48,451 nt of DNA from Crocinitomicaceae bacterium. GTDB taxonomy: Bacteria > Bacteroidota > Bacteroidia > Flavobacteriales_D > Crocinitomicaceae. The position numbers were made by a program, and so were the translations under genes. The notes below the pieces were generated by a model that saw nothing but the letters and a program-made list of their open reading frames with translations, did not search any database and was not told where the DNA came from. Position 1 is the stretch's first letter. Each line of letters opens with the position of its first letter. This document shows, piece after piece, positions 8,844-17,472 of this stretch. The stretch spans positions 1 to 48,451 of the forward strand of contig JADJYC010000017.1 in assembly GCA_016719925.1 (NCBI GenBank), given 5' to 3'.

Positions 8844-8942
8844 TTTTCACCACAGAGACATGGAGAACATGGAGAAACACAGAGAACGTTATGTATAATC
8901 TCCATGCAGCTCTGTGCTCTCTGTGTCTCCGTGGTGAAAAAA
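8844..8942. repeat. Interspersed inverted repeat (CACCACAGAGACA type)
   Basis: TTTTCACCACAGAGACATGG at the left end is mirrored by GTCTCCGTGGTGAAAA at the right end, with further AGAG/CTCT-rich pairing between them. It makes a hairpin of nearly 100 nt. This sequence is a widespread intergenic repeat in environmental bacteria, whose translations are often mis-annotated as short proteins containing TTETQRAQ or SPCLCGEN. The 300-bp spacer holds no gene apart from this element and the heptads at 9019-9060. Confidence 0.65.
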
Positions 8943-9018
8943 TAACACGTGCATTGAATCAGGAACATGGTTTTTTACTAAATCCTTACTCCCTGTCTGC
9001 AAGGCGCTGAAAGGAAAG

Positions 9019-9060
9019 CTAAATCCTATATCCTAAAAACTAAATTCTAAATACTTAACT
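9019..9060. repeat. Heptamer array upstream of nadA (CTAAATC type)
   Basis: Six consecutive 7-base units: CTAAATC, CTATATC, CTAAAAA, CTAAATT, CTAAATA, CTTAACT. The array ends eight bases before the nadA start and its last unit contributes to a TAACTTTG -7-like box (9056-9063). It is one of several 7-bp-periodic arrays in this window. Confidence 0.6.
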
Positions 9061-9067
9061 TTGCTAA

Positions 9068-10063
9068 ATGGAACTCAACGAAGCCAAAAAAAAGCTAAAT
9101 ACCATCGGTTATCTGGATCTGAAAATTCCGGCTGGAATTGATCTGGTTGCAGAAATTAAAAAACTGAAAAAGGAAAAAAATGCTGTCATCCTTGCGCATT
9201 ATTATCAGGATGGCGCTATACAAGACATTGCAGATTATGTAGGAGACAGTTTGGGATTATCACAGCAGGCGGCCAAAGTAGATGCAGACGTGATTGTTTT
9301 TGCGGGCGTGCATTTTATGGCTGAGACAGCAAAGATTCTGAACCCAACAAAAAAAGTTGTGCTTCCTGATTTAAAAGCGGGTTGTTCTTTGGCTGACTCT
9401 TGCCCGGCTGAAAAATTCAAACCCTTCAGGGAAGCGCATCCCAACCATGTGGTTGTGACTTACATTAATTGTTCTGCAGAAATAAAAGCACTGAGCGATT
9501 TGGTTTGTACGTCTTCCAATGCTGAAAAAATTGTGGAATCCATTCCAAAAGACACCCCAATTATTTTTGCGCCGGATAAAAATCTTGGAAAATACATCAT
9601 GTCAAAAACAGGACGTGAAATGCTTTTGTGGGACGGTGCATGTATTGTTCATGAAGCTTTTTCTATTGATAAAATTCTGAATTTGCACAAACAATATCCG
9701 AACGCTGAAATTATTGCGCACCCTGAATCGGAGACACATGTTTTAAAAGTGGCTAATTATATTGGTTCAACTTCAGGCATGATTGATTACGTGAAGAAAA
9801 GTGACAGCAAAGAATTTATTGTTGCCACTGAAGCCGGAATTCTCCACAAGATGAAAAAAGAAGTGCCGCACAAGAGTTTAATTCCTGCACCAATTCATCA
9901 AAACGTTACGTGTGCCTGTTCAGAATGTCCGTACATGAAACTGAACAGCCTGGAGAAATTATATCTCTGCATGAAATATGAGTTGCCGGATATTCATGTA
10001 CCGGAAGAAATCAGAAAACGTGCATTGCTGCCAATTGAAAGAATGCTGGAGATTTCGAAATGA
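9068..10063 (+). CDS. nadA: Quinolinate synthase NadA
   Basis: It condenses iminoaspartate with dihydroxyacetone phosphate to quinolinate in de novo NAD synthesis, using a [4Fe-4S] cluster. The 331 residues match the family. Seen: AHYYQDGAIQDIADYVGDSL (about 43-62), DLKAGCSLADSCP (C106 and C112), the LVCTSSNA cysteine block and CACSECPYMKLNSLEKL near residue 285, plus three substrate-site histidines (AHYYQ, IAHPES, VHEAF). ATG 9068 follows a TAACTTTG box by only four bases, so the transcript may be nearly leaderless. Neither nadB nor nadC is adjacent. Confidence 0.95.
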   Translation: MELNEAKKKLNTIGYLDLKIPAGIDLVAEIKKLKKEKNAVILAHYYQDGAIQDIADYVGDSLGLSQQAAKVDADVIVFAGVHFMAETAKILNPTKKVVLPDLKAGCSLADSCPAEKFKPFREAHPNHVVVTYINCSAEIKALSDLVCTSSNAEKIVESIPKDTPIIFAPDKNLGKYIMSKTGREMLLWDGACIVHEAFSIDKILNLHKQYPNAEIIAHPESETHVLKVANYIGSTSGMIDYVKKSDSKEFIVATEAGILHKMKKEVPHKSLIPAPIHQNVTCACSECPYMKLNSLEKLYLCMKYELPDIHVPEEIRKRALLPIERMLEISK

Positions 10064-10064
10064 A

Positions 10065-10228
10065 GGACAGAGGGCTGAGGACAAAGGGCTAAGTGTAATT
10101 GTATTTTAATTTTTAGATTGCCTTTAAAGGAAGGGAAATTTTGAAATAATATATAGAAAGTATTTTGATAAACCTACAAAAAAATAACACACCTTTGTCC
10201 TCTGTCCTCTGCCCTTAGCCCTAAAAAA
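10065..10228. repeat. Opposed heptamer arrays between nadA and menA
   Basis: Just after the nadA stop come GGACAGA, GGGCTGA, GGACAAA, GGGCTAA (10065-10092). Just before the menA start come CCTTTGT, CCTCTGT, CCTCTGC, CCTTAGC, CCTAAAA (10192-10226). The second array is the reverse complement type of the first, so the two can pair into a long hairpin across the 165-bp spacer. The same CCTTAGC/CCTTTGT units recur at 22655-22731. Confidence 0.65.
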
Positions 10229-11148
10229 ATGAAGCCCTGGATAAAAGCATTCCGTCTAAGAACATTACCACTTTCTTTCAGTAATATTTTGCTGGGCAGT
10301 GCTTTGGCTTTTTCTCACAGCCATGGTTATTTTATTCCGTTATTCTTCAGTTGGTCAATACTCGCACTTACTTTAATTACAACACTATTGCTTCAGATTC
10401 TTTCCAATCTTGCCAACGACTACGGTGACGCAAAAAAAGGAGCAGATAATGAAAACAGAATTGGTCCTGAGCGTGCGGTGCAAAGCGGAGCAATCAGTTT
10501 GAATGCAATGAAAAATGCCATCATTATTTTTTCAGTACTGTCTTTAATTTGCGGAATTGCACTCCTTTATTTTTCTTTTGACGGACAACTGAACTGGCTT
10601 TTCGTCGGATTTCTTTTATTGGGAATTGCAGCGATAGCCGCTGCTATAAAATATACGGTTGGAAAAGGTGCTTATGGTTATTCTGGTTTGGGTGATTTAT
10701 TTGTTTTTATTTTTTTGGAATTGTCGGCGTAGTTGGTTCGTATTATCTGCAGACAAAAATAATCTCCTGGCAGATTTTTTTACCGGCAATAACCATGGGT
10801 TGTTTCAGTGTGGCTGTTTTGAATTTGAACAACATGCGTGATCAGGTAAATGACAAAGCGGTTGGAAAAAATACATTGGTTGTCAAACTTGGTTTCAGAA
10901 ATGCTAAGATTTATCATGGAGTTCTTTTTGTCATTGCCTATGCTGCTTTTCCTGTTCCGCTTTTAATTTTTAATTTTTCCCTCTTGAATTTGCTCTTGCT
11001 TTTACCGGTTGCTTTAATTCATGGGCTTCATCTGTGGAAAGTGTATAAAGTATGTCAACCGGTTGAGTTCGATCCTGAGCTGAAAAAAGTAGCGTTATCC
11101 GCATTCCTCTTTTCGCTCTTGTACTGGGGTATGGTGCTTTTCGGCTGA
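10229..11148 (+). CDS. menA: 1,4-dihydroxy-2-naphthoate polyprenyltransferase MenA, one frameshift
   Basis: An integral membrane UbiA-family prenyltransferase that attaches the polyprenyl chain in menaquinone synthesis. Seen: start MKPWIKAFRLRTLPLSFSNI, the first Asp-rich prenyl-diphosphate motif NLANDYGDAKKGAD (about 67-80) with NRIGPERAVQSG, and the second motif NLNNMRDQVNDKAVGK in the next frame. The frame breaks near 10712 in a T run; one added T gives FVFIFFGIVGVVGSYYLQTK. Reassembled length is about 306 residues, as expected, with roughly eight or nine hydrophobic helices. It lies upstream of a small exported protein gene and trmD. Confidence 0.9.
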
Positions 11149-11154
11149 AATTCC

Positions 11155-11162
11155 TATCTTTG
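11155..11162 (+). promoter_or_regulatory. TAnnTTTG -7 element before the small exported protein and trmD
   Basis: TATCTTTG is a perfect Bacteroidota -7 box, 15 bases before ATG 11178. A T-rich TGCTTTTC lies about 20 bases upstream as a possible -33 region. It could serve the two-gene unit 11178-12265. Confidence 0.4.
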
Positions 11163-11177
11163 CGTGCAGTTTGTTTT

Positions 11178-11589
11178 ATGAGACTTCTTTTAACAGCATT
11201 GGTTGTTGGTATTTCTTTTGTCGCAAAATCTGATTTTGAAAATTATTTTGAAATCAAATTAAATGACAATGTGATTTATCATTCCCTGCAGGCAGATACG
11301 CAACTAGTTCAGCTTCCATTTGAATCATTAGTTGATACGGATCTGATCTATTTCAATTATTTTGAATGCGGCAAAGCAACGCACAATGATTATGAACTTC
11401 ACCTCACTGTTGCCAATTCCAAAATTGATCTGGAATTTATCAGTGAAGAACCCAGCTTTGTTTTAAACATGGCCTGGCTGACACAGTTCAGACATAAAAT
11501 GGTTTCCATTCATCTGCATCAGACACGTTATCTGAATAACGGATCAGAAAAAGAAAATTCTGAAAATCGCCGATTTTTTTATTTCCTGA
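11178..11589 (+). CDS. Hypothetical exported protein upstream of trmD
   Basis: The start at ATG 11178 gives a signal-peptide-like MRLLLTALVVGISFVAKS followed by a beta-rich body (FEIKLNDNVIYHS, ELHLTVANSKIDLEF). I do not recognise a family. Read straight through, the frame runs 40 bases into trmD with an unlikely tail. A one-base shift near 11545 instead gives DQKKKILKIADFFIS and a stop at 11587-11589, one base before the trmD ATG. That fit suggests an indel here and translational coupling with trmD. Mature length would be about 120 residues, probably periplasmic. Confidence 0.6.
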
Positions 11590-11590
11590 A

Positions 11591-12265
11591 ATGCGCATTG
11601 ATGTGCTCACCATATTGCCTAAATTATTAGAAGGCCCTTTCAATGATTCTATTTTAAAACGTGCTCAGGAAAAAGGTCTTGCTGAAATTCACATTCACAA
11701 TATCCGTGATTATTCCACGCACAAACAAAAAAGCGTCGACGACTATCAATACGGCGGCGGAGCCGGTATGGTAATGACTATTCAGCCCATTGCAGATTGT
11801 ATTGAAAAATTGAAATCAGAACGTCAATATGACGAAATCATTTACATGACTCCTGACGGAGAATTACTGAATCAGCATATCTGCAATCAACTTTCGCTTA
11901 AAGGAAATTTGATTATTCTTTGCGGACATTATAAGGGAGTTGATCAGCGCATTAGGGATATGTTTATCACGCGTGAAATTTCAATTGGCTCGTATGTGCT
12001 TTCAGGCGGCGAACTGGGAGCAGCAGTATTAGTTGACGCGGTGGTAAGATTATTACCCGGTGTTTTAAGTGATGAAACATCTGCACTGACAGATTCTTTT
12101 CAGGATAATTTACTTGCTCCTCCTGTTTATACCCGTCCTGAAGATTACAAAGGGCATAAAGTTCCGGACATACTTATGTCAGGTCACACAGAAAAAATAG
12201 AGCAGTGGAGACAGGAGCAAAGTTTGAAACGTACACAGGAAAGAAGACCGGATTTGCTGGATTGA
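11591..12265 (+). CDS. trmD: tRNA (guanine(37)-N1)-methyltransferase TrmD
   Basis: It methylates G37 of tRNAs with SAM to prevent +1 frameshifting. The 224 residues match the family. Seen: start MRIDVLTILPKLLEGPF, the DDYQYGGGAGMVM loop (about 50-62), the trefoil-knot SAM site ILCGHYKGVDQR and SIGSYVLSGGELGA, and the tail WRQEQSLKRTQERRPDLL. ATG 11591 immediately follows the reconstructed upstream gene. It converges with the TonB-like genes, leaving only 39 bp between stops. In many bacteria trmD is linked to rpsP/rplS; here it is not. Confidence 0.96.
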   Translation: MRIDVLTILPKLLEGPFNDSILKRAQEKGLAEIHIHNIRDYSTHKQKSVDDYQYGGGAGMVMTIQPIADCIEKLKSERQYDEIIYMTPDGELLNQHICNQLSLKGNLIILCGHYKGVDQRIRDMFITREISIGSYVLSGGELGAAVLVDAVVRLLPGVLSDETSALTDSFQDNLLAPPVYTRPEDYKGHKVPDILMSGHTEKIEQWRQEQSLKRTQERRPDLLD

Positions 12266-12304
12266 ATCTGGGTATTATTCCGGATAAGAAATGTTAAAAT
12301 CATT

Positions 12305-12697
12305 TCAGCTTAGCGAAAAGTCAACCGGTAAAGTGTATCTGATCCGCACAGGCCCGCTGCAGTCTTTTCCCGGATTCCATAACGGCAATGATCTGATGAC
12401 ACGAATAGCTTCAAGGTCCAATTCTTCATATCCGCTGGTTCGGGCCACAGTGACATCGCTTATTGTTCCGTCAATGTTTATAACAAATTGAATCCAGACT
12501 TTTCCTTCATCACCATTTTCTTTTGAAATAGAAGGATAAATAATATGCGTAGAAATATATTTCAAAAGTGCCTGATCACCTCCCGGAAAAAATGGTTCAC
12601 GGGTACATGTATCAAGTGGTTCAGCTGCGATGGTTTCATTTTGAGCAAACGAAACTAAATTGAAACACATTAAAATGCCAACGGCAACTTTTTTCAT
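12305..12697 (-). CDS. Exported TonB C-terminal-domain protein (copy 2)
   Basis: 130 residues: a signal peptide (MKKVAVGILMCFNLVSFA) and a TonB_C fold: FPGGDQALLKYISTHIIYP, GKVWIQFVINIDGTISDV, EELDLEAIRVIRSLPLWNPG. It lacks the membrane anchor and proline-rich spacer of a real energy-transducing TonB, so it is probably a periplasmic or outer-membrane-associated protein of unknown role. It lies 5 bp after its paralogue at 12703-13089 and is surely co-transcribed with it. The two copies differ considerably, indicating an old duplication. Confidence 0.85.
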   Translation of the reverse strand: MKKVAVGILMCFNLVSFAQNETIAAEPLDTCTREPFFPGGDQALLKYISTHIIYPSISKENGDEGKVWIQFVINIDGTISDVTVARTSGYEELDLEAIRVIRSLPLWNPGKDCSGPVRIRYTLPVDFSLS

Positions 12698-12702
12698 AAA
12701 GA

Positions 12703-13089
12703 TTAAAGCATAAACGAAATAGGCAGCGTATATCTTACACGTACTTTTTTACCGCGCATTGTTCCGGGTTTCCAGTCAGGCATCAGTTTTACAACACGAA
12801 CTGCTTCAGCATCCAATAATTTATGTGCTCCTCTTCTTACAATCACATTGGTGACTGATCCGTCTTTTTCTACAATAAACTGAACATAAACTTTGCCTTG
12901 AATTCCGGCTTCTTTAGCCTCAGCCGGATATTTGACATTTTGTTTGATGAATTCATCCAGCGCATCTGCACCGCCAATAAATTCCGGCATAATTTCCGGC
13001 ATGTCATAAATCATTCCGGAAGTATCAACCTGTGAATAAGAACCGGTAAACACAGAAAGAAATAAAAACAGAAAGGCGAACTTTTTCAT
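12703..13089 (-). CDS. Exported TonB C-terminal-domain protein (copy 1)
   Basis: 128 residues with a signal peptide (MKKFAFLFLFLSVFTGSYS) and a TonB_C domain: FIGGADALDEFIKQNVKYP, GKVYVQFIVEKDGSVTNV, LDAEAVRVVKLMPDWKPG and the end RVRYTLPISFML. As with its neighbour there is no N-terminal anchor retained after cleavage and no Pro-rich linker. First gene of a two-gene minus-strand unit that converges on trmD. Function beyond the fold is unknown. Confidence 0.85.
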   Translation of the reverse strand: MKKFAFLFLFLSVFTGSYSQVDTSGMIYDMPEIMPEFIGGADALDEFIKQNVKYPAEAKEAGIQGKVYVQFIVEKDGSVTNVIVRRGAHKLLDAEAVRVVKLMPDWKPGTMRGKKVRVRYTLPISFML

Positions 13090-13215
13090 AGATGCGTTTG
13101 ATAGAATGTAACTAATTTATAAATTCTAATTCAAATTCAGCCAGATTTTAGCCAAATTACCTTAAGTATGTACATGAATCATGCCTGACTGAATACGAAA
13201 CAGACTGTTTTTTCG

Positions 13216-13223
13216 TAATTTTG
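13216..13223 (+). promoter_or_regulatory. TAnnTTTG -7 element of the lipoprotein gene
   Basis: TAATTTTG lies 24 bases before ATG 13248 in the divergent spacer between the TonB-C genes and the lipoprotein gene. A clear -33 box is not visible, so the assignment is by the -7 match and position. Confidence 0.35.
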
Positions 13224-13247
13224 ATATTAGTCAGTAATTTCAAAAGG

Positions 13248-13880
13248 ATGAAAAGATTCTTGTTTTTAGTCGTTGTCGGACTTTCAGTGTCGTGTAAAAA
13301 AGATCCCATTCAATATACTTTTACAGGTAATGTTGATGAGTCGGCCGGTAATTCCAATTTATCAGGGTGTGAAGTTGAACTGAGACAAAAACTGTATGAC
13401 GGGACAGTAGCCAGTAATTTTTATACCATGGCAGGTTCTTACACAACCGCTGCAGATGGAAATTATGAAATAACCTTTGACCGTGAAAAGGTGGTTGATT
13501 TTAAGATTAATTTTTCCAAAGACGGTTATTTCACAGAAGAGCAGATTATTCAGTCAGCAGATGTGTCAACAGAAGAACCAAAAGTGGTGAATGAAACACT
13601 TGATCCAAAATCCTGGCTGACCTTTCATCTGGTGAATATTGGCGGATTGACTACCGATGAATTCACCATGATTCATTACAATTTCAGAACAGGGTGTGAA
13701 GGCTGTACCGTCAATGATTATTTTTATTATACCGGAATAGTTGATTCAACTTTTACCATTACAACAACCGGCGGAGTCTATGCAAAGTATGCGAGAAATA
13801 ATCCCGGTTCAGCTGTCTGGACAACAGATTCAGCATTCATGACGCCGTTTGATACGGTGCTTGTCAATATCAATTATTGA
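13248..13880 (+). CDS. Predicted lipoprotein of unknown function
   Basis: ATG 13248 with AAAAGG just upstream gives MKRFLFLVVVGLSVSCKKD: a lipoprotein signal with lipobox LSVSC and a Lys-Lys after the Cys. A more upstream in-frame start would bury the signal. The roughly 210-residue body has a carboxypeptidase-regulatory-like beta-sandwich look (GNVDESAGNSNLSGCEVELR, TTAADGNYEITFDREKVVDF), then a second part with a cysteine pair (RTGCEGCTVNDYFYYTG). Probably anchored in the outer membrane. No specific family is recognised. Confidence 0.8.
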   Translation: MKRFLFLVVVGLSVSCKKDPIQYTFTGNVDESAGNSNLSGCEVELRQKLYDGTVASNFYTMAGSYTTAADGNYEITFDREKVVDFKINFSKDGYFTEEQIIQSADVSTEEPKVVNETLDPKSWLTFHLVNIGGLTTDEFTMIHYNFRTGCEGCTVNDYFYYTGIVDSTFTITTTGGVYAKYARNNPGSAVWTTDSAFMTPFDTVLVNINY

Positions 13881-13908
13881 GATATTCTGAATTTTTGAAT
13901 TTGAAAAA

Positions 13909-15014
13909 TCAACCGGCAAATTCAACTACCTCACTTACTTCCAAACCATACGCATGAATAACACTTTGATTCATATTTTTGTTATTTGAAATTAATTTGA
14001 GATTGGTGATTCCCAATGAACGAAGAATTTGTGCTCCTACTCCGTAATCACGGTTATCAGTAGGTTTTTGTAGTTGTCCGTTGTATGCCTGTAATTTTTC
14101 TATCAGCCCGATTTGTTTTTCTTCCTGCTGCATAAAAACCAAAGCACCTTTGCCTTCTTTTTCAATCATTTTTAAGGCAGCACTTAAATTAGATTGTTTA
14201 TCTGAGCGAATTGCATCCAGCAGATTATTGGTAAAAGAGGATGATTCAACACGCACCAGCACCGGTTCATTTTCGTTCCAGTTTCCTTTAACAAAAGCAA
14301 GATGTTCATCATCCGTTGTAGTTTGACGGAAAGCCATCAGCTTAAAATCTCCCCACAGTGTTTTCAGTTCTGATTCATAAATTTTTTCTATCAGTGATTC
14401 ATGTTTCAATCGGTAAGCAATCAGGTCAGCAATAGAAACAATTTTCAGATTGAATTTTTCAGCAATTTCATATAACTGTGGTAAACGGGCCATGGAGCCG
14501 TCTTCATTCATTATCTCAACGATTACACCTGCTGGCTCAAATCCAGCAAGTCTTGAAAAATCAATGGCCGCTTCTGTATGTCCGGCTCTTCTGAGAACAC
14601 CACCTTTTTTGCACGCAGCGGAAAAATGTGTCCCGGTTTTCCAAGTTCTTCGGGTTTTGTTTTTGGATCGATTAATGCAACAATTGTTTTAGCACGGTCT
14701 GATGCTGAAATTCCGGTTGTGCAACCATGTCCAATCAAATCAATGGAAACGGTAAACGGAGTTTCATACGTTGCGCTGTTTTTTTGCACCATGAGTTCAA
14801 GTCCCAGACGGTCACATTCATCTTCAATCAGCGGAGCGCAGATTAATCCGCGGCCGTGCGTTGCCATAAAGTTGACAATCTCTGGTGTGACATTTCTCGC
14901 TGCGGTTAAAAAATCACCTTCATTTTCGCGGTCTTCATCATCAACAACGATAATTACTTTGCCCGCGCGTATGTCGTCAATAGCTTCTTTTATGGAATGG
15001 AGTTTCTTTGTCAT
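13909..15014 (-). CDS. ribB: 3,4-dihydroxy-2-butanone-4-phosphate synthase fused to a degenerate GTP cyclohydrolase II domain (RibBX-like), one frameshift
   Basis: The N-terminal domain makes the four-carbon riboflavin precursor from ribulose 5-phosphate. Seen: VVDDEDRENEGDF, THGRGLICAPL, TTGISASDRAKTI, GHIFPLRA and, after a frame change at 14600 (one A in AAAAAA), RRAGHTEAAIDFSRLAG. The C-terminal half aligns with RibA (DYGVGAQILRSLGI, ALKMIEKEGKGALVFM), but the zinc-binding cysteines are absent (ESSSFTNNLLDAIRSDKQ where RibA has a three-Cys motif), and RQEGRGIG is QQEEKQIG. This half should be inactive as GTP cyclohydrolase II. Start ATG 15014 rather than an upstream TTG. About 369 residues. 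Confidence 0.88.
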
Positions 15015-15048
15015 GGCAATTGAAATGCGGGACAAAATTACCTGTTTT

Positions 15049-16215
15049 TTATGATCCCAGAATTTTATTCAGTTTTTCAACTGATTTTTTCCAGTTAAAC
15101 CGCTCTTCTACAAAAGATTTACCGCCATTTGCAATCAGCTGGGCATCCTTTTCATCAATTAGCAAATGATTGATTTTTTTTGCAAATTCATCTGCATTCT
15201 GAGCAATTAATATGGTTTTATCCGGTTCGGCGTGTAATGCATTATTGACAAGGTCTGTTGTAATACAAGGTAATCCCAGCGCCATGGCTTCCAGTAATTT
15301 GTTTTGCAAACCTGTTCCGATAAAAAGCGGTGCTACAAAAATTTTACCGCTGCAGTAACTGGATCTGATATCTTTTGTCCAGCCTTTAATTACAATTTGA
15401 TCTGATGCAAGTGCAAGCACACGGCTGTGCGGACTGGCACCAGAAATAAGTACTGTTGGTTTTAAATTTCGTTTTCTTAAGGCTGGTAAAATTTCTTTGG
15501 CAATAAATTCGGCACATTCAATATTTGGCGGATAATTGAGATTACCAACAAAAACAAGATCGTATTTTTTTTCAGCAGTACTTTTATAGTCCAGAAATTC
15601 TTCACCAATTCCGTTTTCAATAACATGGATGGTATCTGCTGACGGATGCTGAATCAGTCGCCTGTCTTGTTCTGAAATAATTGTATGATGATTGAAGTAA
15701 TCAAAAATTCTGTTTTCATATTCACTCAGTCTTTTTGCTTCAGCATTAAAAAGTTTTTTCCGGATGCCATTTGAAATTGCTGCACGCCTCAGCATTCCCT
15801 TGGCCAGTGCATCCATATAGTCTATGGTTTTTGGAATATTCTGAATGTTTTTGACATATTCTGCTGTCCGAATCAGCTGACAATAAATATGATCCGGTTT
15901 AAAATCATGAATAACTTTATTGATTTTACGCTGTATGTGATTCTGGTAAAAATATCCGGTCTGATAAGGTTTGTCAGTAAAAAACTGTTTTGCGGTATTC
16001 CAGTAAATCAGTGGTTTTTTCAGGTTGAATACATGCAATTCAGTACAGTATTTTTTTACCTGAAGATAATCCTCATCCGCTACAGTTTTGTCAGAAATGG
16101 AAATCAGACAAACGTTATGTGTTTCAGCCAGTTCTTTTAATTGATGATATGCTCTGAGCTTATCGCCTTTTTCAAGCGGGTAGGGGAACCTTGAAACAAT
16201 CATCACCAGCTTCAT
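15049..16215 (-). CDS. Glycosyltransferase, GT4-like (GT-B fold)
   Basis: 388 residues. The N-terminal domain begins MKLVMIVSRFPYPLEKGDKLRAYH with the glycine/acidic acceptor loop of GT4 enzymes. The C-terminal domain has YDLVFVGNLNYPPNIECAEF, the nucleotide-sugar region IRSSYCSGKIFVAPLFIGTGLQNKLLEAMALG and a C-terminal helix with FVEERFNWKKSVEKL. It probably transfers a sugar in surface polysaccharide or lipopolysaccharide synthesis in the cytoplasm. It follows another glycosyltransferase by 7 bp on the same strand. Sugar and acceptor cannot be told. Confidence 0.85.
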   Translation of the reverse strand: MKLVMIVSRFPYPLEKGDKLRAYHQLKELAETHNVCLISISDKTVADEDYLQVKKYCTELHVFNLKKPLIYWNTAKQFFTDKPYQTGYFYQNHIQRKINKVIHDFKPDHIYCQLIRTAEYVKNIQNIPKTIDYMDALAKGMLRRAAISNGIRKKLFNAEAKRLSEYENRIFDYFNHHTIISEQDRRLIQHPSADTIHVIENGIGEEFLDYKSTAEKKYDLVFVGNLNYPPNIECAEFIAKEILPALRKRNLKPTVLISGASPHSRVLALASDQIVIKGWTKDIRSSYCSGKIFVAPLFIGTGLQNKLLEAMALGLPCITTDLVNNALHAEPDKTILIAQNADEFAKKINHLLIDEKDAQLIANGGKSFVEERFNWKKSVEKLNKILGS

Positions 16216-16222
16216 AAACCAA

Positions 16223-17422
16223 TCAGTTGATCAGGAGTTTTTCATAAAATGCGGTAAGCTCATGGATGATCTGTTTGTTATCGTATTTTGATTCAACCAG
16301 TTTTCTTGCATTGGTAGAAATCCGTTCACATAGTTCCGGATTTTCAGCGAGTGATTTTACATGTTTGTAAAATTCGTCCGGCGAGTCAGCAATAAGAAGG
16401 TGTACCCCGTTTTTACAATCAATTCCTTCAGCACCCACAGTTGTGGTTATGACAATTTTTCCAAGCGCCATGCCTTCAATTATTTTCACACGCATTCCGC
16501 TGCCTGATAACAAGGGAACAACCATTACATCTGATTGCTGCATAAAAGAAATTGCATCTGCAACATCCCCGTAAATTTTCAGTTTTTCATCGGCCATTTT
16601 TGAAATTGATTTTGGCATTTCACGTCCTGCAAGATGAAGTTCAACAGGCAGTTCCTTTAAGTCATTCCATATCTCATCCATAAACCAGTTAATTCCTTCC
16701 AGGTTTGGACCCCAGTTCATGGCGCCAATATGAAATAACTGCAGCTGATTTTTTTTCTGATAATTTCCTGCAGGATATTTTTTCAAATCAATTCCAAACG
16801 GAATGGTGATCAGCGGAACCCGGCATTTTAATTCTGTAAAACGACGTGTGTCTTCAAAGCTGCTTGCTGCAATTCCGTCAACTTCATTGATGGTTCGTTT
16901 TTCATAAGTTTTGAGTTTGGAAGCCAGATGCCGCAGATAAAGTTTTTTTGCCTGATTGCCTGATGAATTTGCAAGACGTTCCCAGATAATGTGTTCCAGA
17001 TTATGACTTCTCAGCACAATTTTTGCCATGCTGTTGCGGCGGATAGTGGAGATATAAGGCGTCATGAAAAGACTTTCCAGCTGAACAATATCAAAAGGTT
17101 GTGACTTAAGTTTTTCTTCCAGCAAACGATCAAAATCAGTAGAAAAAAATCTGCTCACATTATACGAATCAGATGTAACGAGAGCAGAAAAAGCGTCAAT
17201 AATATTCACACGGGTGTCAACAAAAACCGCATCCATTTTTGTTGTTTGCAGAAATTCTGGTGTGTACGCATCAGCAAGAAACGGATGTTTTTCTGTTGAA
17301 ACGGTAATGATTTGCAGATCCTGACCGGCTTGCAGCAGGCCCTCTGAAATATTATGTATGGCAATACATCCGCCGTCAATTTTTGGCAGGGGAGGTTTAT
17401 TGCACAATTGTAATATCCGCAT
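16223..17422 (-). CDS. Glycosyltransferase, GT4-like (GT-B fold)
   Basis: 399 residues. Start MRILQLCNKPPLPKIDGGCIAIHN, acceptor-domain RSHNLEHIIWERLA, then IPFGIDLKKY, LFHIGAMNWGPNLEGINWF and the C-terminal donor site MQQSDVMVVPLLSGSGMRVKIIEGMALGK with the paired glycines and acidic residue expected of retaining GT-B enzymes. It heads a two-gene unit with the next glycosyltransferase and lies downstream of an LptF/LptG permease gene on the same strand, consistent with envelope glycan assembly. Confidence 0.87.
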   Translation of the reverse strand: MRILQLCNKPPLPKIDGGCIAIHNISEGLLQAGQDLQIITVSTEKHPFLADAYTPEFLQTTKMDAVFVDTRVNIIDAFSALVTSDSYNVSRFFSTDFDRLLEEKLKSQPFDIVQLESLFMTPYISTIRRNSMAKIVLRSHNLEHIIWERLANSSGNQAKKLYLRHLASKLKTYEKRTINEVDGIAASSFEDTRRFTELKCRVPLITIPFGIDLKKYPAGNYQKKNQLQLFHIGAMNWGPNLEGINWFMDEIWNDLKELPVELHLAGREMPKSISKMADEKLKIYGDVADAISFMQQSDVMVVPLLSGSGMRVKIIEGMALGKIVITTTVGAEGIDCKNGVHLLIADSPDEFYKHVKSLAENPELCERISTNARKLVESKYDNKQIIHELTAFYEKLLIN

Positions 17423-17472
17423 GAAAATTAAAAAGCTGTGTAAAGATACAATTTAGAATTCTACAGTTGACA

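Noticed and set aside
8774..8968. Minus-strand 64-codon frame with TTETQRAQ and SPCLCGEN
   Set aside because: It is the translation of a known type of interspersed repeat, not a gene.
12291..12491. 66-codon plus-strand frame over the TonB-C gene
   Set aside because: Antisense shadow of the 12305-12697 coding region.
6250..14620. Programmed ribosomal frameshifting in htpG, menA and ribB
   Set aside because: Breaks occur in many unrelated genes at different homopolymers with no shared slippery site and stem; sequencing indels explain them better.
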